A stretch of DNA of 64,000 nt from positions 528,857-592,856 of the forward strand of contig NZ_KQ949075.1 in assembly GCF_001514305.1 (NCBI RefSeq). The letters run 5' to 3'. How positions within the stretch are numbered: position 1 is the first letter of the stretch; each line of letters begins with the position of its first letter. Position numbers and translations under genes: made by a program. The stretch comes from Streptomyces dysideae. GTDB taxonomy: Bacteria > Actinomycetota > Actinomycetes > Streptomycetales > Streptomycetaceae. Of this stretch, positions 1 through 10,405 are shown piece by piece. The notes under the pieces are model-generated. The model worked only from the letters and a program-made list of their open reading frames with translations, ran no database searches and was not told the DNA's origin.

Positions 1-891
<891 letters not shown>

Positions 892-936
892 GGGTCCAGA
901 GTCTAGGTACGCGAGCGGTCCCCCAGACCAGGGGGT

Positions 937-1734
937 TCACATCTCGTCCTCGCGGGACCGGTGCACGGCCAGCCACCGCTCGGCATAGGCCACGGCGTCG
1001 GCGACCGGGAACAGCCGTACGTCGGCGGCGCCCACTGCGCCGCGTAGGACGGGCCGGTCCCGCTCGAAGTCATGCCCGAGTTCGTCGAACCGGTCGTCGG
1101 TGATGGACACCTCGGTCACGACTTCCCAGCCCGTGGGGCCCGGCCGGCCGACCTTCACGAGCGGCGTCGGTATGCGGTACTCGGCCAGGTGGAAGCTGGT
1201 GCAGGCGTCGTAGCCGGCGCCCATGAGGAGCACGCGCGCGTGGAGCGCCTCCAGCCGCGCGAGCGGGCTGCGCTCGCCGAGCCGGCAGTCGGGGGCGTGG
1301 CCCTCGGTGATCTCGGCCGCGCGGGGGCCGACCGCCGCGAAGGATGTCTGCGGGTGGGCGCTGCGCAGGGCGTCCGGCCAGTTCCGTACGGTCTCCGGGA
1401 TCACGCCGACCCCGCGCGTGGGCGTGACCTGGGGGTCGTAGGCGGGCATGGTGGCGCGGATCGTCTCCCACCAGTCCTCGGGCACCGGTGGATTGCCCCA
1501 CACGGCCGGGTCCGAGAGGTCGCCGGTCTGGGTGGGGACGACGAGTGTGCCGTCCGGACCGAGGGCGTCGAGGAGTCCCTGGACGACCGCGACGGGTCCT
1601 CCGCAGACCCAGCCGAGTGAGCTGAGCGAGGAGTGGACGAGGAGGGTCTCACCGCTTCGGACGCCAAGCTCTCGAAGCTGCTCGGCGACGCTGTCCCGGG
1701 TGACAAGAGGCCCGGTCGGAGGGGGTGTGGGCAT
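937..1734 (-). CDS. AAC(3)-family aminoglycoside N-acetyltransferase
   Basis: The 265-residue product has the HSSLSSLGWVCGG N-terminal block, the GTLVVPTQT strand and the later FAAVGPRA and LMGAGYD segments of the antibiotic N(3)-acetyltransferase family, which transfers acetyl from acetyl-CoA to the 3-amino group of aminoglycosides. Many Streptomyces chromosomal members have no proven resistance role, so the true substrate is open. ATG 1734 was chosen; a TTG at 1788 is in frame but adds a non-conserved leader and overlaps a palindrome. Neither start has a strong ribosome-binding site. Confidence 0.85.
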   Translation of the reverse strand: MPTPPPTGPLVTRDSVAEQLRELGVRSGETLLVHSSLSSLGWVCGGPVAVVQGLLDALGPDGTLVVPTQTGDLSDPAVWGNPPVPEDWWETIRATMPAYDPQVTPTRGVGVIPETVRNWPDALRSAHPQTSFAAVGPRAAEITEGHAPDCRLGERSPLARLEALHARVLLMGAGYDACTSFHLAEYRIPTPLVKVGRPGPTGWEVVTEVSITDDRFDELGHDFERDRPVLRGAVGAADVRLFPVADAVAYAERWLAVHRSREDEM

Positions 1735-1775
1735 GGTTCGGGAGTGTTCCGGACGAGGGGGCGCGGTGCCACCGA

Positions 1776-1789
1776 TTTGATCGATCAAA
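1776..1789. promoter_or_regulatory. 14-bp perfect palindrome upstream of AAC(3) gene
   Basis: TTTGATCGATCAAA is a perfect palindrome about 40 bp upstream of the chosen acetyltransferase start. It is an operator candidate for that gene, but no regulator is identified and the function is inferred only from symmetry and position. Confidence 0.4.
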
Positions 1790-1809
1790 GATCGTACCCG
1801 CAGGTCAGA

Positions 1810-1823
1810 TTAGGTATGCCTAA
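1810..1823. promoter_or_regulatory. TTAGG-N4-CCTAA inverted repeat (iron-box-like)
   Basis: TTAGGTATGCCTAA lies between the divergent acetyltransferase and sufR genes. Its half-sites match the outer ends of the 19-bp DmdR/IdeR iron box (TTAGG...CCTAA), but the spacing is 5 bp too short. It is therefore only a candidate iron-responsive or other operator. Confidence 0.35.
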
Positions 1824-1882
1824 GTGACGTAGGGCACCGTCCGATGGTCTGGACGCGGCTTGCCTGGTCTTGAGGAATTACG

Positions 1883-1896
1883 CAACAATGGCGTTG
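1883..1896. promoter_or_regulatory. Putative SufR operator at sufR promoter/start
   Basis: CAAC-AATGGC-GTTG is an exact match to the CAAC-N6-GTTG inverted repeat known for cyanobacterial SufR. It ends on the first base of the GTG chosen as the sufR start. A weak -35 (TTGCCT, 1859-1864) with an AACAAT -10 at 1884-1889 would place the transcript start at about this GTG. The operator would then cover the promoter and the mRNA would be leaderless. The motif is seen; autoregulation is inferred from the family. Confidence 0.6.
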
Positions 1897-2657
1897 TGAA
1901 AAACGTCGGCGTGACTCGGGGCACCCCCACGGGGACCCCTCAGGAGGAGCTTGCGACCGGGGAGCGTTCCACACGCAACCGGGTCGCGCGGTCCATCCTG
2001 GACCACGGCCCGTCGACCGTCGCCGAGCTCGCCGGACGGCTGGGCCTGACGCAGGCGGCCGTACGGCGGCATCTGGACGCGCTGGTCGCCGACGACGTCG
2101 TGGAGGCGCGGGAGCAGCGGGTGTACGGCGCGCGTACGCGCGGGCGGCCCGCGAAGGTCTTCGCCCTCACCGATTGTGGCCGCGACGCCTTCGACCAGTC
2201 GTACGACAAGCTCGCCGCGGACGCGCTGCGCTGGATCGCCGAGCGCGAGGGCGGGCAGGAAGCGGTCGCCGCTTTCGCCCGGGCCCGGATCGCCGCCCAG
2301 GCGCGCGCGTACCGCAAGGCGGTCGAGGCGGTCACCCCCGACAAACGCACAGAAGCGCTGGCCAAGGCCTTGAGCGTGGACGGGTACGCTGCTACGGCGC
2401 GCAGCGCCCCCCTCCCTCAAAAGGGCGAGCAGCTCTGCCAGCACCACTGCCCGGTGGCCCATGTCGCGGAGCAGTTCCCCCAGCTGTGCGAGGCGGAGAC
2501 GGAGATCTTCGCCGAGCTGCTCGGGACGCACGTCCAGCGGCTGGCGACCATCGCCCACGGCGACGGCGTCTGCACGACGTTCATCCCGAAGATTTCCCAC
2601 ACGCAACTTGACAGTCACCACGCATCTGCAAGCACGGCCGGGAGGAACCCCGCATGA
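1896..2657 (+). CDS. sufR: SufR, Fe-S-dependent repressor of the suf operon
   Basis: This DeoR/ArsR-type winged-helix protein is the first gene of the suf operon. The helix-turn-helix lies at about residues 30-75 ([20 protein letters not shown]). A C-terminal cluster Cys181-x3-Cys185 with Cys198 matches the cysteines that ligate the Fe-S cluster in SufR proteins. Family members repress suf genes when cluster-loaded and release DNA on iron limitation or oxidation. GTG 1896 was chosen because it abuts the operator and probable transcript start; a TTG at 1860 is the in-frame alternative. The stop overlaps sufB by ATGA, so the two are translationally coupled. Confidence 0.85.
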   Translation: MKNVGVTRGTPTGTPQEELATGERSTRNRVARSILDHGPSTVAELAGRLGLTQAAVRRHLDALVADDVVEAREQRVYGARTRGRPAKVFALTDCGRDAFDQSYDKLAADALRWIAEREGGQEAVAAFARARIAAQARAYRKAVEAVTPDKRTEALAKALSVDGYAATARSAPLPQKGEQLCQHHCPVAHVAEQFPQLCEAETEIFAELLGTHVQRLATIAHGDGVCTTFIPKISHTQLDSHHASASTAGRNPA

Positions 2658-4075
2658 CTCTCCCCACGGAGACTGCCCACCCTGAGCTCGAGGGCCTGGG
2701 CAAGTACGAATACGGCTGGGCCGACTCCGACACGGCCGGCGCCTCTGCCAAGCGCGGCATCAACGAGGACGTCGTCCGCGACATCTCGGCGAAGAAGAGC
2801 GAACCGGAGTGGATGACCAAGCTCCGGCTCAAGGGCCTGCGCCTGTTCGACAAGAAGCCCATGCCGAACTGGGGCTCGGACCTGTCGGGCATCGACTTCG
2901 ACAACATCAAGTACTTCGTACGTTCCACGGAGAAGCAGGCGGAGTCCTGGGAGGACCTGCCCGAGGACATCAAGAACACCTACGACAAGCTGGGCATCCC
3001 GGAGGCGGAGAAGCAGCGCCTCGTCGCCGGTGTCGCGGCCCAGTACGAGTCCGAGGTCGTCTACCACCAGATCCGCGAGGACCTGGAGGAGCAGGGCGTC
3101 ATCTTCCTCGACACCGACACGGCCCTGAAGGAGCACCCGGAGCTCTTCAAGGAGTACTTCGGGACCGTCATCCCGGTCGGTGACAACAAGTTCGCGTCGC
3201 TGAACACCGCCGTGTGGTCGGGCGGCTCCTTCATCTACGTGCCGAAGGGCGTGCACGTCGAGATCCCGCTCCAGGCCTACTTCCGGATCAACACGGAGAA
3301 CATGGGCCAGTTCGAGCGGACCCTGATCATCGTCGACGAGGGTGCGTACGTGCACTACGTCGAGGGCTGCACCGCGCCGATCTACAAGTCGGACTCGCTG
3401 CACTCCGCGGTCGTCGAGATCATCGTCAAGAAGAACGCCCGCTGCCGCTACACGACCATCCAGAACTGGTCGAACAACGTCTACAACCTGGTCACCAAGC
3501 GTGCCGTCGCCTACGAGGGCGCGACCATGGAGTGGATCGACGGCAACATCGGTTCCAAGGTGACGATGAAGTACCCGGCCGTCTACCTGATGGGCGAGCA
3601 CGCCAAGGGTGAGACCCTCTCCATCGCCTTCGCGGGCGAGGGGCAGCACCAGGACGCCGGCTCCAAGATGGTCCACATGGCGCCGAACACGTCCTCCAAC
3701 ATCGTGTCGAAGTCCGTCGCCCGCGGTGGCGGCCGTACCTCCTACCGTGGTCTGGTGGAGATCGGCGAGGGCGCCCACGGCTCCAAGTCCAACGTGCTCT
3801 GTGACGCGCTGCTCGTCGACACCATCTCCCGCTCCGACACGTACCCGTACGTGGACGTCCGCGAGGACGACGTGTCCATGGGCCACGAGGCGACCGTCTC
3901 CAAGGTCTCCGAGGACCAGCTCTTCTACCTGATGAGCCGCGGTCTGAGCGAGTTCGAGGCGATGGCGATGATCGTGCGCGGCTTCGTCGAGCCCATCGCG
4001 AAGGAGCTGCCCATGGAGTACGCACTCGAGCTCAACCGGCTGATCGAGCTGCAGATGGAAGGCGCGGTCGGCTAA
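2654..4075 (+). CDS. sufB: SufB, Fe-S cluster assembly scaffold
   Basis: At 473 aa this is full length for SufB, the scaffold on which the SufBC2D complex assembles nascent Fe-S clusters in the cytoplasm. The beta-helix core is followed by the characteristic block from LCDALLVD to [10 protein letters not shown]. Cys383 probably corresponds to the functional Cys405 of E. coli SufB (alignment by eye). It overlaps sufR by four bases and precedes sufD by 61 bp. Confidence 0.97.
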   Translation: MTLPTETAHPELEGLGKYEYGWADSDTAGASAKRGINEDVVRDISAKKSEPEWMTKLRLKGLRLFDKKPMPNWGSDLSGIDFDNIKYFVRSTEKQAESWEDLPEDIKNTYDKLGIPEAEKQRLVAGVAAQYESEVVYHQIREDLEEQGVIFLDTDTALKEHPELFKEYFGTVIPVGDNKFASLNTAVWSGGSFIYVPKGVHVEIPLQAYFRINTENMGQFERTLIIVDEGAYVHYVEGCTAPIYKSDSLHSAVVEIIVKKNARCRYTTIQNWSNNVYNLVTKRAVAYEGATMEWIDGNIGSKVTMKYPAVYLMGEHAKGETLSIAFAGEGQHQDAGSKMVHMAPNTSSNIVSKSVARGGGRTSYRGLVEIGEGAHGSKSNVLCDALLVDTISRSDTYPYVDVREDDVSMGHEATVSKVSEDQLFYLMSRGLSEFEAMAMIVRGFVEPIAKELPMEYALELNRLIELQMEGAVG

Positions 4076-4136
4076 GGCCCGCCCTCCGCAGACAGCTAGC
4101 GAAATCTGACGTAGGAAAGAGAGCAGACCGACAGCC

Positions 4137-5354
4137 ATGGCTGAGGCTCAGAACTCCCCCACCCTCAACTCCGTTCGGGCGGGGGGACCCCCGTCCGTGG
4201 GGTCCACCACCGCGGGCCAGATCGCGGTGGCCGCCGAGTCGACCGTCGCCACGCGCATGAGCGCGCCCCCGTCCTTCGACGTCGCGGACTTCCCGGTCCC
4301 GCACGGCCGCGAGGAGGAGTGGCGGTTCACCCCGCTGGAGCGCCTGCGCGGGCTGCACGACGGCACCGCCGTGGCGACCGGCGACGGCCTGCAGGTCACC
4401 GTCGACGCCCCCGAGGGCGTCGTCGTCGAGACCGTCGGCCGTGACGACGCGCGGCTCGGCAAGGCGGGCACCCCGGTGGACCGCGTCGCCGCCCAGGCGT
4501 ACTCGGCGTTCGAGAAGGCCGGTGTCGTCACCGTCCCCAAGGAGACGGTGCTCACCGAGCCGATCCGTATCGCCGTGCACGGCGAGGGCGGGGTCGCCTA
4601 CGGCCACCAGGTGATCGAGCTGGGCGCCTTCGCCGAGGCCGTCGTCGTCATCGACCACACCGGTGACGCCGTGCTCGCCGCCAACGTCGACTACATCCTG
4701 GGCGACGGTGCCAAGCTGACCGTCGTCTCCGTCCAGGACTGGGACGACAAGGCCGTGCACGTGGGCCAGCACAACGCGCTGATCGGCCGGGACGCCACCT
4801 TCAAGTCGTTCGTGGTCACCTTCGGCGGCGACCTCGTACGCCTGCACCCGCGTGTCGCGTACGCCGGCACCGGCGCCGAGGCCGAGCTGTTCGGCCTCTA
4901 CTTCACCGACGCCGGTCAGCACCAGGAGCACCGCCTCCTCGTCGACCACAACACCCCGCACTGCAAGTCCAACGTCGCCTACAAGGGCGCGCTCCAGGGC
5001 GACGACGCGCACGCGGTGTGGATCGGTGACGTGCTGATCGAGGCCAAGGCCGAGGGCACGGACACGTACGAGATGAACCGCAACCTGGTCCTGACGGACG
5101 GGGCGCGCGTGGACTCCGTACCGAACCTCGAGATCGAGACCGGCGAGATCGTCGGCGCCGGCCACGCCTCGGCGACCGGCCGCTTCGACGACGAGCAGCT
5201 CTTCTACCTGATGGCCCGCGGCATCCCGGCCGACGAGGCCCGCCGTCTGGTGGTCCGGGGCTTCTTCGCCGAGCTGGTCCAGCAGATCGGCGTCGACGAC
5301 ATCGAGGAACGTCTCCTCGTGAAGATCGACGAGGAGCTGGAGGCGTCGGTCTGA
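4137..5354 (+). CDS. sufD: SufD, Fe-S cluster assembly protein
   Basis: SufD is the SufB paralogue that completes the SufBC2D scaffold. The 405-aa product has the REEEWRFTPLERL N-terminal motif and the C-terminal ARGIPADEARRLVVRGF helix seen in the family. Codons 6-19 are encoded by a G/C-rich repeat that looks inserted; removing it would give an N-terminus resembling other Streptomyces SufD proteins as I recall them. The start is ATG 4137 with a purine stretch GGAAAGAGAG upstream. The stop TGA overlaps the next ATG by one base. Confidence 0.95.
   Translation: MAEAQNSPTLNSVRAGGPPSVGSTTAGQIAVAAESTVATRMSAPPSFDVADFPVPHGREEEWRFTPLERLRGLHDGTAVATGDGLQVTVDAPEGVVVETVGRDDARLGKAGTPVDRVAAQAYSAFEKAGVVTVPKETVLTEPIRIAVHGEGGVAYGHQVIELGAFAEAVVVIDHTGDAVLAANVDYILGDGAKLTVVSVQDWDDKAVHVGQHNALIGRDATFKSFVVTFGGDLVRLHPRVAYAGTGAEAELFGLYFTDAGQHQEHRLLVDHNTPHCKSNVAYKGALQGDDAHAVWIGDVLIEAKAEGTDTYEMNRNLVLTDGARVDSVPNLEIETGEIVGAGHASATGRFDDEQLFYLMARGIPADEARRLVVRGFFAELVQQIGVDDIEERLLVKIDEELEASV
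4154..4192. repeat. REP-like G/C palindromic element inside sufD
   Basis: A C-run, a central TTCG core and a GCGGGGGGACCCCC end form an imperfect palindrome within codons 6-19 of sufD. A second copy with the same ending lies in the GH43 gene at 52219-52259. Similar elements are familiar from Streptomyces genomes. Its in-frame length leaves sufD open. Confidence 0.6.
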
Positions 5355-5683
5355 TGGCTGCCTCTTCGACGTTCCTACGCGCCTGTGGGCTGAGCGAGCT
5401 GGAGGAGGACACCCCGAAGCGGGTGGAACTCGACGGCACGCCGGTCTCGGTCGTGAAGACCGAGGGGGAGGTGTTCGCGATCCACGACATCTGCTCGCAC
5501 GCGAACGTCTCGCTCTCCGAGGGCGAGGTGGAGGACTGCCAGATCGAGTGCTGGCTGCACGGCTCCAGCTTCGACCTCCGCACCGGCAAGCCGTCCGGCC
5601 TTCCCGCGACGCGCCCCGTCCCCGTATACCCCGTAAAGATCGAAGGGGACGACGTGCTCGTCTCCCTCACCCAGGAGTCCTGA
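5354..5683 (+). CDS. Rieske-type ferredoxin of the suf operon
   Basis: This 109-residue Rieske [2Fe-2S] protein has Cys47-x-His49 and Cys66-x2-His69, spaced as in small bacterial non-haem ferredoxins. Its start overlaps the sufD stop by one base and sufC follows 7 bp later, so it is an integral operon member. An electron-donor role in cluster assembly or a dedicated client is plausible but not shown. Confidence 0.93.
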   Translation: MAASSTFLRACGLSELEEDTPKRVELDGTPVSVVKTEGEVFAIHDICSHANVSLSEGEVEDCQIECWLHGSSFDLRTGKPSGLPATRPVPVYPVKIEGDDVLVSLTQES

Positions 5684-5690
5684 GGCACCC

Positions 5691-6478
<788 letters not shown>

Positions 6479-6482
<4 letters not shown>

Positions 6483-7735
6483 CATTGCTGCCGGGCCTCC
6501 TCGACACCGAGGCGATCCGCAAGGACTTCCCGATCCTGGACCGTCTGGTCCACGACGACCGGAAGCTCGTCTACCTGGACAACGCGGCGACCTCGCAGAA
6601 GCCGCGCCAGGTACTGGACGCCCTGAGCGAGTACTACGAGCGCTACAACGCCAACGTCCACCGCGGTGTGCATGTGCTCGCCGAGGAGGCCACGGCGCTG
6701 TACGAGGGCGCGCGTGACAAGGCCGCCGAGTTCATCAACGCGCCCAGCCGCGACGAGGTGATCTTCACGAAGAACGCCTCCGAGTCGCTCAACCTCGTGG
6801 CCAACATGCTCGGCTGGGCCGACGAGCCCTACCGGGTGGACCACGAGACCGAGATCGTCATCACAGAGATGGAGCACCACTCCAACATCGTGCCGTGGCA
6901 GCTGCTGGCGCAGCGCACGGGCGCGAAGCTGAAGTGGTTCGGCCTGACCGACGACGGCCGCCTCGACCTGTCCAACATCGACGAGATCATCACCGAGAAG
7001 ACGAAGATCGTCTCCTTCGTGCTGGTGTCGAACATCCTGGGTACGGTCAACCCGGTCGAGGCGATAGTGCGCCGCGCGCAGGAGGTCGGCGCCCTGGTCT
7101 GCATCGACGCCTCGCAGGCCGCGCCGCACATGCCGGTCGACGTGCAGGCTCTGCAGGCCGACTTCGTGGCCTTCACCGGGCACAAGATGTGCGGCCCGAC
7201 CGGCATCGGTGTGCTGTGGGGCCGCCAGGAGCTCCTGGAGGACCTGCCCCCGTTCCTGGGCGGCGGCGAGATGATCGAGACGGTGTCGATGCACTCGTCG
7301 ACGTACGCTCCCGCCCCGCACAAGTTCGAGGCGGGCACGCCCCCGATCGCGCAGGCGGTCGGTCTGGGCGCGGCCATCGACTACCTGAACTCGATCGGCA
7401 TGGAGAAGATCCTCGCCCATGAGCACGCGCTCACCGAGTACGCGGTGCGGCGTCTTGCGGAGGTCCCGGACCTGCGGATCATCGGCCCGGCCACGGCCGA
7501 GGACCGGGGCGCCGCGATCTCCTTCACTCTCGGGGACATCCACCCGCACGACGTGGGCCAGGTCCTCGACGAGCAGGGCATCGCGGTCCGTGTCGGCCAC
7601 CACTGCGCACGGCCGGTCTGCCTCCGCTACGGAATTCCTGCGACCACGCGAGCGTCGTTCTATCTGTACTCCACGCCGGCCGAGATCGACGCTCTGGTCG
7701 ACGGTCTGGAGCACGTACGGAACTTCTTCGGCTGA
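6479..7735 (+). CDS. sufS: SufS, cysteine desulfurase (group II)
   Basis: SufS is a PLP enzyme that removes sulfur from L-cysteine and holds it as a persulfide for transfer to SufU. The PLP lysine is Lys236 in TGHKMCGPTGIG and the persulfide cysteine is Cys376 in GHHCARP. At 418 aa it is full length. GTG 6479 overlaps the sufC stop, and sufU follows immediately, matching the SufS-SufU pairing of Gram-positive bacteria. Confidence 0.97.
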
Positions 7736-7752
7736 GGGGCGTGCTGATCAAG

Positions 7753-8220
7753 GTGAAACTGGATTCCATGTACCAGGAAGTCATCCTGGACCACTACAAG
7801 CACCCGCACGGGCGTGGTCTGCGGGATGGCGACGCCGAGGTGCACCATGTGAACCCGACCTGCGGCGACGAGATCACCCTCCGTGTGAAGTACGACGGCA
7901 CGACGATCAAGGACGTCTCCTACGAGGGCCAGGGCTGCTCGATCAGCCAGGCCAGCGCGTCCGTGCTGAACGACCTGCTGGTCGGCAAGGACCTGTCCGA
8001 CGCGCAGAAGATCCAGGAGACCTTCCTGGAGCTGATGCAGTCCAAGGGGAAGATCGAACCCGACGACGCGATGGAGGAGGTGCTGGAGGACGCGGTCGCG
8101 TTCGCCGGTGTCTCCAAGTACCCGGCCCGGGTCAAGTGCGCCCTCCTCAGCTGGATGGCGTGGAAGGACGCGACGGCCCAGGCCCTGGGCGGAGCCGACG
8201 CCGAAAGGAAGACGGCATGA
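7753..8220 (+). CDS. sufU: SufU, zinc-dependent sulfurtransferase partner of SufS
   Basis: SufU accepts sulfur from SufS through a zinc-bound cysteine and passes it to SufB. The three conserved cysteines are in NPTCGDE, GQGCSISQ and RVKCALLSW. GTG 7753 was chosen because related proteins begin (M)KLDSMYQEVILDHYKHP; GTG 7741 is in frame but only 1 nt after the GAGGGG ribosome-binding site (7734-7739), whereas 7753 has a 13-nt spacing. The stop overlaps the next gene by ATGA. Confidence 0.92.
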   Translation: MKLDSMYQEVILDHYKHPHGRGLRDGDAEVHHVNPTCGDEITLRVKYDGTTIKDVSYEGQGCSISQASASVLNDLLVGKDLSDAQKIQETFLELMQSKGKIEPDDAMEEVLEDAVAFAGVSKYPARVKCALLSWMAWKDATAQALGGADAERKTA

Positions 8221-8549
8221 CCGACACCGTGGAGATGAAGCCGGCCTCCGAGGAGGAGGTCCGCGAGGCCCTGTACGACGTCGTCGACCCCGAGCTGGGC
8301 ATCGATGTCGTCAACCTCGGCCTCATCTACGGCATCCACATCGACGACGCGAACATCGCGACGATCGACATGACCCTGACCTCGGCGGCCTGCCCGCTGA
8401 CGGACGTCATCGAGGACCAGGCCAAGTCCGCCACGGACGGCCTCGTCAACGAGCTCCGCATCAACTGGGTGTGGATGCCGCCGTGGGGCCCCGACAAGAT
8501 CACGGACGACGGCCGGGAGCAGCTCCGGGCGCTGGGGTTCAACGTCTGA
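8217..8549 (+). CDS. sufT: SufT-like MIP18/DUF59 Fe-S maturation protein
   Basis: The 110-residue protein has the DUF59 core (VVDPELGIDVVNLGLIY) and the TSAACPLTD cysteine segment. Members act late in Fe-S protein maturation. It closes the suf operon, overlaps sufU by four bases and has an AAGGA ribosome-binding site. A terminator hairpin begins 18 bp after its stop. Confidence 0.92.
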   Translation: MTDTVEMKPASEEEVREALYDVVDPELGIDVVNLGLIYGIHIDDANIATIDMTLTSAACPLTDVIEDQAKSATDGLVNELRINWVWMPPWGPDKITDDGREQLRALGFNV

Positions 8550-8566
8550 GATCAGCTGACCGAAGC

Positions 8567-8597
8567 AAACGGTGACGCCCCTTGGGCGTCGCCGTTT
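8567..8597. terminator. Intrinsic terminator after the suf operon
   Basis: A 14-bp arm beginning AAACGG and ending GACGCCC pairs with GGGCGTC...CCGTTT across a 3-nt loop with one mismatch. It lies between the convergent sufT and AbfB-protein genes, and its A/T tips on both sides suit bidirectional termination. Confidence 0.8.
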
Positions 8598-8606
8598 CTC
8601 GTGCCC

Positions 8607-9404
8607 TCAGGCCGCCCCGTCCACCAGCCAGAACGTCGAGTCCGAGATGAACAGCTCGCTGTGCTGGTACGGGTCCAGGCGGATCTGGAAGTTCTGGTGG
8701 CGGAGGTAGCGGCCGGGGTAGTTGACCGACTCCAGCATGGTCGCGCCCGAGTGGGGTGAGGTGCGGGGGCAGAAGGTGGCGTCCTTCTTGAAGAGGGACG
8801 AACCGTCGTTGCGGTCGGCGCGGAGGAGGAATTCGCGGTGGCGGAGGTAGGCGCCGTCCGTGGTCGCGAAGGAGTAGCAGGACGTGTCGGCCAGGCCCTT
8901 GACCAGTTTGAAGGCGGAGGCGGTCGGGGCGAGTTTCACGTAGCTGCCGCTCACCTGCCAGTAGCGGTCGGGGTAGTTCACCGAGCGGACCGACTTCCAG
9001 TTCACCGCCGGAGGCTTGGGGGTGGGCGAACCGGGCTCGGTGGACGGGGACTTGGACGGTTCCGCCGCCGGTGACGGGCTGGTGCCGTGCTGGCGGGGTT
9101 CCGTCGTCGTGGCCCGTTCCGTCGGGAGGGCGCTCTTGCCCTTGGGCGGGACGGCCTCCGTCTCCGACGGGGTGGCGAACGAGATCAGGCCGGGGCCCGT
9201 CGTGTTCGCGGCGGCGCCCGCACCTGACCGGTCGTCAGCCGCCTTGTCCGTCACGGCTATTGCCGTCACGCACGCGACGACGGTGGCCACCGCCATGGTG
9301 CCGGCCAGCCACAGACGGCGAGTGCCCGGCGCCCGGGAGGTGTCCGGAGTCCAGCCGTTCTCCCACGGTTGGTCCTCGGCGGGCCGGGGCTTGTTGTCTG
9401 GCAT
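8607..9404 (-). CDS. Membrane-anchored protein with AbfB (CBM42-type) domain
   Basis: A short cytoplasmic N-terminus is followed by one transmembrane segment (LWLAGTMAVATVVACVTAI, about residues 33-52) and a Ser/Pro/Thr-rich linker. The C-terminal AbfB beta-trefoil has two recognisable repeats (SVNYPDRYWQ and SVNYPGRYLRH). The family binds arabinofuranose side chains. No catalytic domain is present, so it is probably a surface arabinan-binding or sensory protein. ATG 9404 was chosen over ATG 9428 because GGAGG lies 8 nt upstream of it. Confidence 0.8.
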   Translation of the reverse strand: MPDNKPRPAEDQPWENGWTPDTSRAPGTRRLWLAGTMAVATVVACVTAIAVTDKAADDRSGAGAAANTTGPGLISFATPSETEAVPPKGKSALPTERATTTEPRQHGTSPSPAAEPSKSPSTEPGSPTPKPPAVNWKSVRSVNYPDRYWQVSGSYVKLAPTASAFKLVKGLADTSCYSFATTDGAYLRHREFLLRADRNDGSSLFKKDATFCPRTSPHSGATMLESVNYPGRYLRHQNFQIRLDPYQHSELFISDSTFWLVDGAA

Positions 9405-9584
9405 GCGCTGTTCCTCCAGCGGCGTCATGAGGCGACGGCCGCGGCTGCGATGGCCCGGTATGTGAACGGTGAAACACTAGTGGACCCAGTGCTCGCGGAG
9501 CAGCCGTTTGCGGCGAGCGGTTCTCACCTCTGTCTCACCCTCCTCTTCCACATCTCTTTCTCAGGGCAGGCCAAGGTTCGTCTC

Positions 9585-10364
9585 ATGCGGCGGCACCAGC
9601 GTGGAAACGTGGGTACACCCGCACCTGCCTCCGCCACCCGGCCCGTGTTCGTCCTCGGCTGTGCCCGCTCCCGAACGACGCTGCTGCAGCTGATGCTGCA
9701 CGCCCACCCCCGGATCGCGCTGCCCCCCGAAACCCGCTTCGTATTGCCCGCCTACGAGGGCCGGCTCCGTTTCGGGGACCTGCGCGACGCCGACAACCGC
9801 GCCGGGCTCGCCCACTGGATCACCGGCCGGAAGGAGACCCGGTTCCATGAACTGGGGCCTGTCCGGCGGATCATGCCGCAGACGCGGGGGCTGGCACGCC
9901 CATCTGCCGCGTTGTCGTCGGTCGCCGACTCCCCCACTCTCGACTTCGCACGAGCTGCGCTTCGAGGACCTGGTGGCGGACCCGGAGCCCCAACTCCAGT
10001 ATCTCTGCGCCTGCTTGGGTGGGGAGTACGACCCCGGCATGACCGAGCCGCGCCGGCCGGACCGTACCGCCGTACCCGCCCGCAAGACCTGGCACCGGCG
10101 CACCCACGGCGCCCTGGACGCCTCCCGGACGGGCAGCCGGCAGCGGCGGCTGACGCCGGATCAGTTCCGCCTGTGCGAGGCGGTACTGGGCGAGCGGTGG
10201 TCCGCAACGGCTACGAACTCAGCGGCGCCGTCCGCCCCGGCCCCGCCGAGCTCCTCCGCTACCTCCGCGTCTCGGCACTGCGCCGCGCCGCGCACGCCAA
10301 GCGGCGGACGCTCGACCGTCTGGCACGGGTGCGCGAACCGGGTCCCGTGGCCGTCCAGCCTTGA
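9585..10364 (+). pseudogene. Degraded sulfotransferase-family gene
   Basis: The 5' part encodes the PAPS-binding start of a sulfotransferase (FVLGCARSRTTLLQLMLHAHP). The frame then loses homology near 9850. The family-like segment ELRFEDLVADPEPQLQYL continues in another frame (about 9950-10200), and a plausible C-terminus (GAVRPGPAELLRYLR) is back in the first frame. At least two frameshifts and a missing middle of roughly 100 codons are needed, so the gene is inactive. Confidence 0.75.
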
Positions 10365-10405
10365 TGTGTACGGGCGTACGCATCGTTGTGTACGCTTGTA
10401 CGCAT
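10365..10405. promoter_or_regulatory. Doubled operator before the SMR/TetR genes
   Basis: Two 19-bp copies, TGTGTACGGGCGTACGCAT (10365-10383) and TGTGTACGCTTGTACGCAT (10387-10405), match at 16 of 19 positions and sit 22 bp apart, about two helical turns. Each contains an imperfect GTACG-N3-GTAC dyad. The second overlaps the SMR start codon. The TetR protein encoded two genes downstream is the obvious binder (inferred). Confidence 0.65.

Noticed and set aside
2615..4138. 507-codon minus-strand frame opposite sufB
   Set aside because: It is a GC-driven shadow; its Val/Leu/Arg/Asp-rich translation has no domain, while the plus strand encodes SufB.
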